This document shows, one piece after another, positions 1 to 8,647 of a stretch of DNA of 37,276 bases. The notes below the pieces were generated by a model that was given only the letters and a program-made list of their open reading frames with translations, was not told the origin of the DNA and made no database searches. Positions within the stretch are counted from its first letter, which is position 1; each line of letters begins with the position of its first letter. Position numbers and translations under genes: made by a program. The stretch comes from Acetobacteraceae bacterium (GTDB lineage: Bacteria; Pseudomonadota; Alphaproteobacteria; Acetobacterales; Acetobacteraceae): NCBI GenBank assembly GCA_003151425.1, contig PLXO01000084.1, positions 7,293 to 44,568 on the forward strand, given 5' to 3'.

Positions 1-443
1 TGATCCCCGGCTTCGAGGCGCCGGTGCTGCTGGCCTATTCGGCGCGCAATCGTTCCGCCTCCTGCCGCATTCCCTATGCGACCAGCCCGAAGGCCAAGCG
101 CGTCGAGGTGCGCTTCCCCGACGCCGCCGCCAATCCCTATCTGGCGTTCTCCGCCATGCTGATGGCCGGCCTGGACGGCATCAAGAACAAGATCCATCCC
201 GGCGATCCGATGGACAAGGACCTCTACGACCTGCCGCCGGAGGAGCTGAAGGGCATCCCGACGGTGTGCGGCAGCCTGCGCGAGGCGATCGGCGCGCTGG
301 AGGCCGACCATGAGTTCCTGCTGGCCGGCGATGTGTTCGGCAAAGACCAGATTGAGAGCTATCTCGAACTTAAATGGACCGAGGTCTACCGTTTCGAGCA
401 CACCCCGCATCCGGTCGAGTTCGAGATGTACTACTCGGTCTGA
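1..443 (+). CDS. glnA: Glutamine synthetase type I, C-terminal part (5' end outside window)
   Basis: This is the last ~147 codons of a type I glutamine synthetase, which condenses glutamate and ammonia to glutamine using ATP in the cytoplasm. The frame is open from base 3, so the start lies upstream of the window. Visible marks are the active-site stretch around NRSASCRIP (bases ~48-74), the metal/substrate stretch [12 protein letters not shown], and the regulatory tyrosine in [11 protein letters not shown] (Tyr codon 225-227), the conserved adenylylation site of GlnE-controlled enzymes. The protein ends in EMYYSV, a usual GlnA tail. A strong hairpin follows. P-II and AmtB genes downstream fit a nitrogen-assimilation locus. 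In related bacteria a glnB gene usually precedes glnA, but that would be off the window. Confidence 0.96.
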   Translation, partial: IPGFEAPVLLAYSARNRSASCRIPYATSPKAKRVEVRFPDAAANPYLAFSAMLMAGLDGIKNKIHPGDPMDKDLYDLPPEELKGIPTVCGSLREAIGALEADHEFLLAGDVFGKDQIESYLELKWTEVYRFEHTPHPVEFEMYYSV

Positions 444-470
444 TCCGACTGCGTTCCGAACCGGCGTCAC

Positions 471-505
471 AGCGCCCCGCCGTCCATCACGGACGGCGGG
501 GCGCT
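471..505 (+). terminator. Rho-independent terminator after glnA
   Basis: A perfect 15-bp inverted repeat (471-485 paired with 491-505) closes a five-base loop and is followed by TCGTTT. It begins 28 bases after the glnA stop codon, so it most likely ends the glnA transcript and separates it from glnK-amtB. Confidence 0.85.
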
Positions 506-583
506 TCGTTTCGGCCCCACCGATCACGCGACAAAACCGGGCATCTGCTCAGAGCTTGGGCAAAGTAGTCGGCCCCTGACTCC

Positions 584-641
584 ACTCCCCCTCCCCTTGA
601 GGGCTTGGGCCGCGAAGCGGACCAAGGTTGGGGGGAGGGGT
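584..641. repeat. Dispersed GC-rich hairpin repeat, copy A
   Basis: An outer C-rich arm (584-597) can pair with an outer G-rich arm (~630-640). An inner hairpin lies between them: CTTGG and CCGC (604-613) pair with GCGG and CCAAG (617-626) around GAA, with one mismatch. The outer arms recur nearly unchanged at 14362-14400, and the inner part recurs in altered form near 8810-8842. It is intergenic and non-coding. Confidence 0.6.
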
Positions 642-826
642 TGCGCGGAAACGAAAGTGGGTCGGGAGGAGCGGTCTCGTGCGCAAGCAGCGTCGGTTCG
701 CCTCGCACGGAAACCCACGCCGCCAACCTCGATCCCCTTCGCGGCAGAGGCTCACACAGGAGGAATGTTACGCCCCGGCCCGACCTGGCCAACCCAACCC
801 ATCGCCCTCCACACCTCGATCGCACT

Positions 827-842
827 CGGCACGCTTCTTGAT
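827..842 (+). promoter_or_regulatory. Candidate sigma-54 promoter for glnK-amtB
   Basis: The sequence CGGCACGCTTCTTGAT resembles the sigma-54 consensus TGGCACG-N4-TTGCW. The -24 GG lies at 828-829 and the -12 TTG at 838-840. The first T and the C of the -12 GC pair deviate. It lies ~108 bases upstream of glnK. Nitrogen-regulated glnK-amtB operons are classically NtrC/sigma-54 dependent. No convincing NtrC site was found, so this is a candidate only. Confidence 0.4.
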
Positions 843-844
843 AG

Positions 845-1288
<444 letters not shown>

Positions 1289-1369
1289 CCTGAAGCCATC
1301 CGTGATCCAAAGCCCGGCGATCTGACGGGCTGACCAACAAACACGCCACCAACGAGGGAAACAAAAACA

Positions 1370-2743
1370 ATGACTCGACCCCGCCTCTCCTGGGGAACGG
1401 CCGCGCTGCTGCCGATGCTGCTGGCGGCAGGGCCGGTGTTCGCCGCCGATCCGCCGAAGATCCCGGCTGTCGACACCGGCGACACCGCCTGGATGCTGGC
1501 ATCCACCGCGCTGGTGCTGCTGATGACCATTCCGGGCCTGGCACTGTTCTATGCCGGCATGGTGCGCAAGAAGAACGTGCTCGCCACGCTGATGCAGTCC
1601 TTCGCCATCACCTGCATCGTGACCATCGTCTGGACGGTGGCGGGCTACAGTCTGGCCTTCACCAATGGCACCGGCGGAATGGCGCCGTACGTTGGCGATC
1701 TGTCGCGCTTCATGCTGCACGGCATCGAGGCCCAGATCAAAAAAGGTGTCGACACCGGCTTCATCCTTGGCGCCGGCACCGACGGCGCCGCACCGCAGAC
1801 GATCCCCGAGACCGTCTACATGATGTTCCAGATGACCTTCGCGATCATCACGCCGGCGCTGATCTGCGGCGCCTTCGCCGATCGCATGAAGTTCTCCGCG
1901 CTGTGCATCTTCATGACCCTGTGGTCGCTGTTCATCTACGCGCCGATCGCCCACTGGGTGTGGGCGCCGACCGGCTGGGCCGGCATCAACGGCCAGCTCG
2001 ACTTCGCCGGCGGCACCGTCGTGCACATCAACGCCGGGATCGCCGGGCTGGTCACCGCGCTGGTGCTCGGCAAGCGCGTCGGCCTGGGCCACGAGAACAT
2101 GGCGCCGTACAACGTCGGCTACGCGGTGATCGGCGCATCGCTGCTGTGGGTCGGCTGGTTCGGCTTCAACGCCGGCTCCGCGGTCGGCGCCAACGGACGC
2201 GCCGGCATGGCGATGGCGGTGACGCAGATCGCCACCGCGGCCGCGGCCCTCGGCTGGATGTTCACCGAGTGGATGGTCAAGGGGAAACCCTCGGTGCTCG
2301 GCATCGTGTCCGGCGCGGTCGCTGGGCTGGTGGCGATCACCCCGGCCTCGGGCTTCGTGCTGCCTGGGTCCTCGATCATCATCGGCATCGCCGCCGGCGT
2401 GTTCTGCTTCTTTGCGGCGACCAGCGTGAAGCACCTGTTCGGCTACGATGACGCACTTGACTGTTTCGGCGTGCACTGCGTCGGCGGCATCATCGGCGCG
2501 CTGCTCACCGGCGTGTTCTCCTACGGGCCGCTGTCGGCAACCGATGCCTCGCCGGACGGCAGTCCCGGCAGCCTGGCGCAGCTCTGGATCCAGTGCCAGG
2601 GCGTCGCCGCGACGCTGGTCTACAGCGGGGTCGGCACGCTGGTGCTGCTCTACATCACCAAGGCCCTGGTCGGGCTGCGGGTGAACGAGGAGGAGGAACG
2701 CGAGGGCCTCGACCTCGTGCTGCACGGCGAACAGATCTTCTGA
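1370..2743 (+). CDS. amtB: Ammonium transporter AmtB
   Basis: This 457-residue inner-membrane channel conducts ammonia/ammonium. Residues 1-26 form a cleavable signal peptide (ending PVFAA), as in many proteobacterial Amt proteins, followed by about eleven membrane helices. The pore histidine pair is present: His219 in GGTVVHINAG and His369 in DCFGVHCVGG, separated by 150 residues exactly as in E. coli AmtB (168/318), and the conserved Asp211 lies eight residues before the first. The helix 1 motif GLALFYAGMVRKKN is intact. A GAGGG sequence precedes the ATG. It follows glnK closely and probably shares its transcript. A 14-bp perfect hairpin lies directly after the stop. Confidence 0.95.
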   Translation: MTRPRLSWGTAALLPMLLAAGPVFAADPPKIPAVDTGDTAWMLASTALVLLMTIPGLALFYAGMVRKKNVLATLMQSFAITCIVTIVWTVAGYSLAFTNGTGGMAPYVGDLSRFMLHGIEAQIKKGVDTGFILGAGTDGAAPQTIPETVYMMFQMTFAIITPALICGAFADRMKFSALCIFMTLWSLFIYAPIAHWVWAPTGWAGINGQLDFAGGTVVHINAGIAGLVTALVLGKRVGLGHENMAPYNVGYAVIGASLLWVGWFGFNAGSAVGANGRAGMAMAVTQIATAAAALGWMFTEWMVKGKPSVLGIVSGAVAGLVAITPASGFVLPGSSIIIGIAAGVFCFFAATSVKHLFGYDDALDCFGVHCVGGIIGALLTGVFSYGPLSATDASPDGSPGSLAQLWIQCQGVAATLVYSGVGTLVLLYITKALVGLRVNEEEEREGLDLVLHGEQIF

Positions 2744-2753
2744 CGCCTTCGGT

Positions 2754-2786
2754 GGGCGGGGGACGCGCGATCCGCGTCCCCCGCCC
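2754..2786 (+). terminator. Hairpin terminator after amtB
   Basis: A perfect 14-bp GC-rich stem (2754-2767 with 2773-2786) closes a five-base loop 10 bases after the amtB stop. No T-run follows at once, so termination efficiency is uncertain, but position and strength suggest the end of the glnK-amtB transcript. Confidence 0.65.
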
Positions 2787-2928
2787 GCGTGTCCGGATTT
2801 ATGTCGGATTGCGACCGAACGCCATCGGTCCGCATGCCGGCTTTATGTGCGACCTGCTAACGCCGAGGCGCTTCGGCGTCGAGGCCGGCCGCGCGGCGAC
2901 CGAAGAGATCAAGAAGGAACCAACGCCC

Positions 2929-4350
2929 ATGCGATACGATACCGCACGAACTGTATCCCGTCGGGCCCGTCCGTGGCTTGCCGTCGTCGCCGCCGCGCCG
3001 ATTGCCGCCACCGGCGCGCTGGCGCAGACCGCGCCGCCCACCACCCCGTCCGCGCCGGCCGCCACCCCGGCCGCCGCACCGACAGCGCCCGCTACCTCCG
3101 CGGCACCCGGTGCCCCCGCGGCGCCTGCCGCCCCGGCCGCGCCACCATCCGGATTCTGGGTTGACGGCATCCACTTGTCCGCGCAGGTCGACGCAGGCGT
3201 CATCTTCAACCCGTTCCGGCCCCAGACTGGTCAGAACTGGGGCCAACTGTTCACCGACCACGCCAACCAGGTGCAGATGAACCAGCTTCTGCTGACGGCC
3301 AACAAGCCGCTGGATCCGAAGGACTCCGACTACCAATGGGGTTTCAAGGTCCAGTTCATGTACGGCTCGGATGCCCGCTACACGCAATTCTTCGGTGAGC
3401 TCAATCGGGTTGATCCGAACCAGCGCTACCAGCTCGATGTGGTCGAGGCGAACGTCCTGCTGCATACCCCCTGGCTGAGCACAGGCGGTATCGATTGGAA
3501 GATCGGCCAGTACCCGACCCCACTAGGCTACGAGGTGATCGATCCGTCGCAGAATCCATTCTATTCGCACTCGTACATCTTCCAGTTCGGACTGCCGTTC
3601 AAGCACACCGGCGCGTATGCCACCTGGCACGCCACTGACCTGGTCGACGTCTACGGCGGCATCGACACCGGCACCAACACCACGTTCGGTCCGCTGGGTG
3701 ACGACAACGGGGCGATAGGTGGCATGGGCGGATTCGGCCTGAATCTGATGGGTGGCAATCTGACCATCCTGGCCCTGACCCATTTCGGGCCGGAGGATTC
3801 GACCCGGGCTTTCTCTGCGCTGTCTCCAACGGTCAATGCGAACGGCCAATGGCGCTACTTCAATGATGCCGTGATCACCTGGAAGGCGACCGACACGCTG
3901 ACCTCGGTGACCGAGCTCAACCTGGTGCGGGAAGCGTACGGGGCCAAGGGCACGCCGGTGAATGGCTTCGGCATCGCGCAGTATCTTTCCTACGCCCTCA
4001 ACGATAATTGGACGTTGAACGGCCGGGTCGAGTACTGGCGCGACGACAACAACTTCTTTGTCGCGTCGTTCTCGAGCAACGGGGATTACATCCGGTTCCA
4101 GCAAGGCCTGCCGCTGCAGTCCGGCGTATATGCGGCACCGGGCGGCAGCACGACCTACGGTGCGCTGACGCTCGGCGTGACCTACAAGCCTGATCTGCCG
4201 CCCTGGATTACCGGCGTGCTGATCAGGCCCGAAATCCGCTGGGACCACGCGTTCACGAATAACGACCCGTTCAACAACAACCCGCCGGCCAACAACAAGG
4301 GCACCAACAACTCGTTCACCTTCGGCGCCGACGCGGTGATCACATTCTGA
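2929..4350 (+). CDS. Outer-membrane beta-barrel protein, BBP2/OmpL-like
   Basis: This 473-residue protein has a signal peptide (residues 1-33, ending GALAQ), then a ~40-residue linker made almost only of Ala, Pro and Thr (34-75), then a barrel rich in aromatic, Gly and Asn residues with alternating polarity. Stretches such as GQYPTPLGYEVIDPSQNPFYSHSY in pieces (for example NPFYSHSYIFQFG and VYGGIDTG) are typical of the putative beta-barrel porin-2 family (PF07642). It ends FGADAVITF with the C-terminal Phe recognised by the BAM machinery. The ATG at 2929 was chosen because it is preceded by AAGAAGGA and starts a good signal peptide. It lies behind amtB on the same strand after a hairpin, so it may be a separate unit. 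A role in passage of small solutes is an inference from the fold and context. Confidence 0.85.
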   Translation: MRYDTARTVSRRARPWLAVVAAAPIAATGALAQTAPPTTPSAPAATPAAAPTAPATSAAPGAPAAPAAPAAPPSGFWVDGIHLSAQVDAGVIFNPFRPQTGQNWGQLFTDHANQVQMNQLLLTANKPLDPKDSDYQWGFKVQFMYGSDARYTQFFGELNRVDPNQRYQLDVVEANVLLHTPWLSTGGIDWKIGQYPTPLGYEVIDPSQNPFYSHSYIFQFGLPFKHTGAYATWHATDLVDVYGGIDTGTNTTFGPLGDDNGAIGGMGGFGLNLMGGNLTILALTHFGPEDSTRAFSALSPTVNANGQWRYFNDAVITWKATDTLTSVTELNLVREAYGAKGTPVNGFGIAQYLSYALNDNWTLNGRVEYWRDDNNFFVASFSSNGDYIRFQQGLPLQSGVYAAPGGSTTYGALTLGVTYKPDLPPWITGVLIRPEIRWDHAFTNNDPFNNNPPANNKGTNNSFTFGADAVITF

Positions 4351-4363
4351 TGTAAGGGCAACG

Positions 4364-4385
4364 CCAGGGGGGCGAAACCCCCTTG
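4364..4385. terminator. Short hairpin between convergent genes
   Basis: CCAGGGGG pairs with CCCCCTTGG (one bulged base) around a short loop, between the barrel protein gene and the methyltransferase gene that meet tail to tail. It could stop transcription from either side. There is no T-run, so this is a weak call. Confidence 0.4.
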
Positions 4386-4446
4386 GTCGTGCCGATTGGC
4401 AACCCCCACGGGCACAAGCGGCGCGAAAGAAACGGGAAACCAAGCA

Positions 4447-5214
4447 TCACGGCTTCCGCCCAGTAACCAGATGCCATCGGTGGAAGAAAACCACCGCGCC
4501 ATCGACCAGCGACAGCCCAAACCCGGCGTGCTCGCCCGCCCGCGCCAACCGGTGCACGATCGTGCGCAGCGGCGCGACGCGCTGCGGATCATCCACGATG
4601 CTAGCCCATTCCTCGAATTTTCGAGGTTGATCCCAGGTGCTCTGCGTCTCGATCGCAATGCCGGCATCCGCGATCATCAAAATGAGCTCCGTGACCGGCA
4701 GCATGCGAACATGCGACGGATCGCGCAGCACCTCGATCGCATTGTGCAGTTCGGATTCGGCCGCATCCGCCGAACTGACCACATCGGCAATGACGAATAT
4801 TCCGCCCGGTTTCAACACGCGGAACATTTCGGCAAGCACCAGCCGCGGCGCGTCGAAATGATGGATCGAAAGCCGCGTCACAACGCCGTCGAAGCTGTCG
4901 TCGGGAAACGGCAGGGCGGTCGCGCTGCCCTGTTCGAAGCGAACGTTCGTCAGGCCCGTCTTCGCGCAGCGATCCCGCGCCTGAAGCAGCATTTCCGGCG
5001 TCAGATCGAACGCCACGACGGCGTGCGCCTTCGCCGCCAGGCCCGCTGTCACGATGCCGGGACCGCAGGCCACGTCGAGGATCGTCGTGTCGGAACCCGC
5101 CGCCACGGCATCGACAAATCGTGCCGTCAGTTCAGCGGCGGTGATGGAAGGCGAGGACGAAAACTGCTTCGCCTGACGGGTGAACTCGTTCTGGGTGCGT
5201 TGCAGGTGATCCAT
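4447..5214 (-). CDS. Class I SAM-dependent methyltransferase
   Basis: This 255-residue cytoplasmic protein has a Rossmann methyltransferase core: motif I ILDVACGPGIVTAGLA near residues 44-60, the acidic loop AFDLTPEML after it, GSATALPFPDDSFDGV (motif II region) and FRVLKPGGIFVIADV (motif III). The pattern resembles UbiE/Methyltransf_11 proteins acting on small molecules. The start at 5214 (MDHLQRTQNEF) was chosen because the methyltransferase fold begins soon after it and it lies 14 bp behind the SDR stop. The longer in-frame opening would run through the SDR gene and looks like chance. It is probably the last gene of a unit with the 3-hydroxyacyl-CoA dehydrogenase-like gene and the SDR. The substrate is unknown. 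Confidence 0.85.
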   Translation of the reverse strand: MDHLQRTQNEFTRQAKQFSSSPSITAAELTARFVDAVAAGSDTTILDVACGPGIVTAGLAAKAHAVVAFDLTPEMLLQARDRCAKTGLTNVRFEQGSATALPFPDDSFDGVVTRLSIHHFDAPRLVLAEMFRVLKPGGIFVIADVVSSADAAESELHNAIEVLRDPSHVRMLPVTELILMIADAGIAIETQSTWDQPRKFEEWASIVDDPQRVAPLRTIVHRLARAGEHAGFGLSLVDGAVVFFHRWHLVTGRKP

Positions 5215-5228
5215 CGATGCATCCTCGC

Positions 5229-5990
5229 CTACAGTGTCAGCCCGCCATCCACCGTGATCGTCTGCCCAGTTACCATCGCCGCGCCAAAACCCAGAAACAC
5301 GATGACCTCCGCCAAATCCTCCGGCTGGCAACGCCGCTTCAGCAGCGCCCGCTCGATCGATTGCTGGCGCTCCTCGTTGGTCCATTCCACCATCCACGAA
5401 CTATCCACCGCGCCGGGCGCGATGGCGTTCACCCGCACCTCGGGCGCCAGCGCGCGCGCCAGGTTCTGCGTCAGGCTAACCACGCCCGCCTTGGTCGCGC
5501 TGTAGGCCAGGCTCGATCCGGCGCGCCCCAGCCCGGCGATCGAGGCGGTGTTGACGATCGCGCCATGCGCCGCCTTCAGCGCCGGCGCCGCCGCCTTGGC
5601 GCAACGGAACACACCGAGCAGGTTGGTCGCCAGCAGCAACGACCATAATTCTTCCGTGATCAGATCGAGTTCCGGTGGCGCAATGCGCCGTCGCGTGCCG
5701 GGCGTGCCGGCATTGCTCACCAGCAGATCGAGCCGACCGAGGTCTTTCACAGCTTGCAGCACCATCCGTTCGGCATCGTCCGCCTCGCCCACGTTGCCGG
5801 GTGCGCCGATCGCCTTGCCGCCGGCGTCGATCAGTTTGTCCACTGCCTCCGGTCCGCGCGGATCGTCCGGCAGGTGGTTCACCGCCACGGTGGCGCCGAA
5901 GCCGGCCAGCATCTTTGCGGTCGCAAAACCGATGCCCGACGCGCCGCCGGTCACCAGCGCGGTTTTGCCCGCCAGATCGTAACTGATCAT
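5229..5990 (-). CDS. SDR family NAD(P)-dependent oxidoreductase (classical)
   Basis: This 253-residue protein shows all classical SDR marks: the cofactor motif TGGASGIG near residue 15, NAG near 92, the catalytic Ser in VNTASIAG, the YSATK catalytic Tyr/Lys pair, and PGAV after it; it ends DGGLTL. Such enzymes oxidise or reduce alcohols/ketones with NAD(H) or NADP(H). The ATG at 5990 is preceded by GGAGGG and overlaps the stop codon of the upstream gene (ATGA), which points to translational coupling. It sits between a 3-hydroxyacyl-CoA dehydrogenase-like gene and a methyltransferase, all on one strand. The substrate is unknown; a hydroxy-acid or acyl derivative is plausible from the neighbour. 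Confidence 0.9.
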   Translation of the reverse strand: MISYDLAGKTALVTGGASGIGFATAKMLAGFGATVAVNHLPDDPRGPEAVDKLIDAGGKAIGAPGNVGEADDAERMVLQAVKDLGRLDLLVSNAGTPGTRRRIAPPELDLITEELWSLLLATNLLGVFRCAKAAAPALKAAHGAIVNTASIAGLGRAGSSLAYSATKAGVVSLTQNLARALAPEVRVNAIAPGAVDSSWMVEWTNEERQQSIERALLKRRCQPEDLAEVIVFLGFGAAMVTGQTITVDGGLTL

Positions 5991-6937
5991 GTGCCCTCCA
6001 TCGGTCCGATCTTGCGCAAGCATTGCTTCAGCGCCAGCAGCTTGCGGTCACGCTCCCGGAACAACTCTTCGGGCGAGCGATCGCCCCAATCGAAATATCC
6101 CTTGCCCGACATCACGCCGGTGCGGCCCTGGGCGATCAGTGCGTCCAGCGCCTCGCTGTGTCCGCGCGGGCCCGGAGGTGTGTAGCTGCGATTCTTCAGC
6201 CCCTGCTGCATCAGGCTCAGGCCGGTGAAATCGGCCTTCGCCATGATCCCCAGGATTGGCACGCGCAGCGCCAGGCCGTGGATCACCGACTCATCGATGT
6301 CCTTCGGCGTCACCAGACCTTCGTCGAGCAACCGGTACACCTCCAGTTGCATCGCCGCCTGCAACCGGTTGGCGACGTAGCCCTGCACCATCTGCTTGAA
6401 CACCACCGGCACCTTGCCCATCGCGCGCACCATGTCGCGCACGGTGACGATCGCCGCGGGATCGGTCTGCGGCCCCGGGCAGAGATCGACCAGGTCGCAC
6501 AGATACGGCGGTGTGTACCAATGCGCGATGATCGCGCGCTTCTGCAAAGATGCCGGCACCAGCGGGAAGATATCCAGGTTGCTGGTGTTGCTGGCCAGTA
6601 TCGCGTCCGGCTCCATCAGCGTCTCGAGAAGCTGATACACCGCGCGCTTGGCATCCGGCTGTTCGACGATCGCCTCGATCACCACGGCGGCGCCCTGCAC
6701 CGCGTGTTCCAGCGACGGGATGCAGCGCACCGCGTGCGACAGGCGCTGACGATCCCAGGATGCATCGACCTCGCCCGCCTCGGCCAGCGTCGCCAATGCG
6801 GTGGCCATGAGCCCCGGCGCGCGCGCCAACGTTTCGGCATTGGTGTCGGTCAGCCGCACCTTGTGTCCACCCAACGCAAACACCAGCGCGAGCCCATGGC
6901 CCATCAATCCGGCTCCGACAACGGCGACTTCGGTCAT
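5987..6937 (-). CDS. 3-hydroxyacyl-CoA dehydrogenase-like NAD-binding protein
   Basis: This 316-residue protein has an N-terminal Rossmann domain (VAVVGAGLMGHGLALVFAL, residues 4-22) and a C-terminal 3HCDH helical domain (from about 180). The conserved active-site region is present: SNTSNLDI followed by AHWYTPPYLCDLVDLCPG, where the His corresponds to the catalytic His of the family, although the usual HFFNP motif is HWYTP. It ends with MSGKGYFDWG, a typical C-domain motif. Single-module proteins of this size include 3-hydroxybutyryl-CoA, carnitine and gulonate dehydrogenases, so the substrate is open. The start at 6937 overlaps the stop of the preceding GST-like fragment (ATGA), and its own stop overlaps the SDR start, so the three are coupled. 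Confidence 0.87.
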   Translation of the reverse strand: MTEVAVVGAGLMGHGLALVFALGGHKVRLTDTNAETLARAPGLMATALATLAEAGEVDASWDRQRLSHAVRCIPSLEHAVQGAAVVIEAIVEQPDAKRAVYQLLETLMEPDAILASNTSNLDIFPLVPASLQKRAIIAHWYTPPYLCDLVDLCPGPQTDPAAIVTVRDMVRAMGKVPVVFKQMVQGYVANRLQAAMQLEVYRLLDEGLVTPKDIDESVIHGLALRVPILGIMAKADFTGLSLMQQGLKNRSYTPPGPRGHSEALDALIAQGRTGVMSGKGYFDWGDRSPEELFRERDRKLLALKQCLRKIGPMEGT

Positions 6938-7164
6938 GTGCTCACCTGCTGCGTTGCGCGCCCGTCCGGGCCGCTGCTATCGTCCTTGATGATTGGCACG
7001 AGATCCTGCCCGCTCAGGCGGCGAATCGGCGCTACGTCGGCGAAGCGCGTTGGGATCACCTGCGGATCGATCCCCTTGTGCGCCATCGCATAGCGGATGC
7101 GCCAGGAGAATGGGCTGATCCGCCGCCCATCCAGCCCCACCCGCTCATGGAAGATCAGACCCAT
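6934..7164 (-). pseudogene. Glutathione S-transferase N-terminal fragment
   Basis: This 76-residue frame matches only the start of the thioredoxin-fold domain of a GST: the SPFSWRIRYAMAHKGI helix and the LVPIIKD strand with the cis-proline expected near residue 57. Family members run on for ~150 more residues (glutathione-binding E/DS motif and all-helical C-domain); here the frame ends in an unrelated tail and a TGA that overlaps the next gene's ATG. The initiation site looks functional (AGGAAA before the ATG). It is most simply a GST gene whose 3' two thirds were deleted when it was joined to the dehydrogenase gene. A translated stub acting only in coupling is possible. Confidence 0.7.
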
Positions 7165-7208
7165 CGGTGTTTCCTGTCAGCCCAGCGTATCGTCCCGCTG
7201 AACATGGC

Positions 7209-7247
7209 CTGCACGGTCCACCCCGGCAACTGGGGTGGATCGTGCAG
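7209..7247 (-). terminator. Hairpin downstream of the MFS gene
   Basis: A 16-bp inverted repeat with one G-T wobble (7209-7224 with 7232-7247) lies between the MFS transporter stop and the start of the GST fragment, both on the minus strand. It could end the transporter transcript. No clear T-run follows on that strand. Confidence 0.5.
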
Positions 7248-7288
7248 CCGCTTCCTGACAATGCCGGAACGACCCGGACTGACCCAAG

Positions 7289-8647
7289 CTAGTCCTGCTC
7301 GAACCCGTAAACCTCCGGCAGGATGAAGATCGCCGCCAAAAGACCGATGAGCGGGAATATGGCGGTGAAGAGTGTCGCATTGGCCTGACCGATCGCCGCG
7401 AACAGCACGGGAAACAGGAATATCGCCAGGAACGACGGCAACTTGACAAAGACATAGGCAACCCCGCTTGCCGTGCCGCGGTACTCCGGCCTGGCGACCA
7501 TTGACGGGATGGTCATGACGTTCTCGGCGTCCCAGTAATGGCCCCACAGCATCAGCGCGGCGGCGAACGGCAGCACTTCGACATGGCTGGTGTAGAGCGC
7601 CGCCGCCGCAATGAGCAGTGCCACCAAGACCATGGCGAACCCGGCGATGCTCAGTCCGCGCTGCCCAATCCGCGGCGTGATCAGCGGACCCACCCAGCCG
7701 GAGATCGCCGCGATGATATACAGCAGCAGTGTGACGAGGTCCGTCCCGAGCACACCGGAGACGCCGACCATCACGAACAGCACCGGAATGTAGAAGGCAA
7801 AGGTCGAAAACTCGCTGCTCTGCGCGAAGCAGGCGATCCAGCCGAACAATGTCGCACGCCAGCGGATCGGATCGCGTCGGATATCGGCCAGGAACGCGCC
7901 CGGATTCGGCTTCGGCATCGGAACGTCCTCATTCGGCACGAAATCCAGCGGGTCATCGTACATCTGTGCCGTGACCTGCTTCGCCTCGCGAAAGCGGCCA
8001 CGCCGGATTAGCCAGATCGCCGTCTCTGGCAGGTTGTAGCGCATCACAAAAATGATCGCCGCGGGCACTGCGCCCAGGCCCAGCGTGACCCGCCAGAGGA
8101 TGTCATGCGGCAGCTCCAGCACGAGGAACACGGCAATGATGGCCAAAGCAATTACTTCGCCAACCGCGAACATGAACTGCCACCGATTGCCCATCACCTC
8201 GCGCTTGCCGGCCGGCAGATACTCCATGATGTAGGTGTATCCGTTGGAGATATCGCTGCCGAGCGGAATGCCGAGAATCAGCCGTACGACAACCAGCCAG
8301 AACATGTCAGGCACGAACGCCTGGGCGAGCGCGAACACCACGAACATGACCATGGTGGAGAGGAAGATGGCGCGCCGCCCGATCTTGTCCGAGAGCCAGC
8401 CGCCCAGCAGTGCACCAATCACCGCGCCGCCTTGCGTCCCGGCCGCGGCCAGGCCCAGCATTGCCGGCGACGGATGAAAGATTTCGCGGATGAAGATCAG
8501 CACGAAGGCAATCGAGTAGAGATCCCAGGCCTCGATCAGGATCGAGGCGATCATGAGCCAGCCGACCCGCTGTCCTTTCGGACTGTAGTTGGCCAACAGG
8601 TGGCTCACGGCGCGGTCCATCACCGCCTGTTGCGACTGCGTTACCAT
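7289..8647 (-). CDS. MFS transporter
   Basis: This 452-residue inner-membrane protein has about twelve hydrophobic helices and the MFS signature GGWLSDKIGRRAIFLS between helices 2 and 3 (about residues 83-98). A second conserved feature is RLILGIPLGSDISNGYTYIMEYLPAGKRE around helices 4-5 (GIPLGSDI; YIMEYLPAGKR), resembling the sugar-porter and aromatic/organic acid symporter branches. The central loop (about 210-250) is hydrophilic. AGGAG precedes the ATG at 8647. It is followed, after a hairpin, by the GST/dehydrogenase/SDR set on the same strand, and may import a substrate for it. The solute cannot be named from sequence alone. Confidence 0.88.
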   Translation of the reverse strand: MVTQSQQAVMDRAVSHLLANYSPKGQRVGWLMIASILIEAWDLYSIAFVLIFIREIFHPSPAMLGLAAAGTQGGAVIGALLGGWLSDKIGRRAIFLSTMVMFVVFALAQAFVPDMFWLVVVRLILGIPLGSDISNGYTYIMEYLPAGKREVMGNRWQFMFAVGEVIALAIIAVFLVLELPHDILWRVTLGLGAVPAAIIFVMRYNLPETAIWLIRRGRFREAKQVTAQMYDDPLDFVPNEDVPMPKPNPGAFLADIRRDPIRWRATLFGWIACFAQSSEFSTFAFYIPVLFVMVGVSGVLGTDLVTLLLYIIAAISGWVGPLITPRIGQRGLSIAGFAMVLVALLIAAAALYTSHVEVLPFAAALMLWGHYWDAENVMTIPSMVARPEYRGTASGVAYVFVKLPSFLAIFLFPVLFAAIGQANATLFTAIFPLIGLLAAIFILPEVYGFEQD

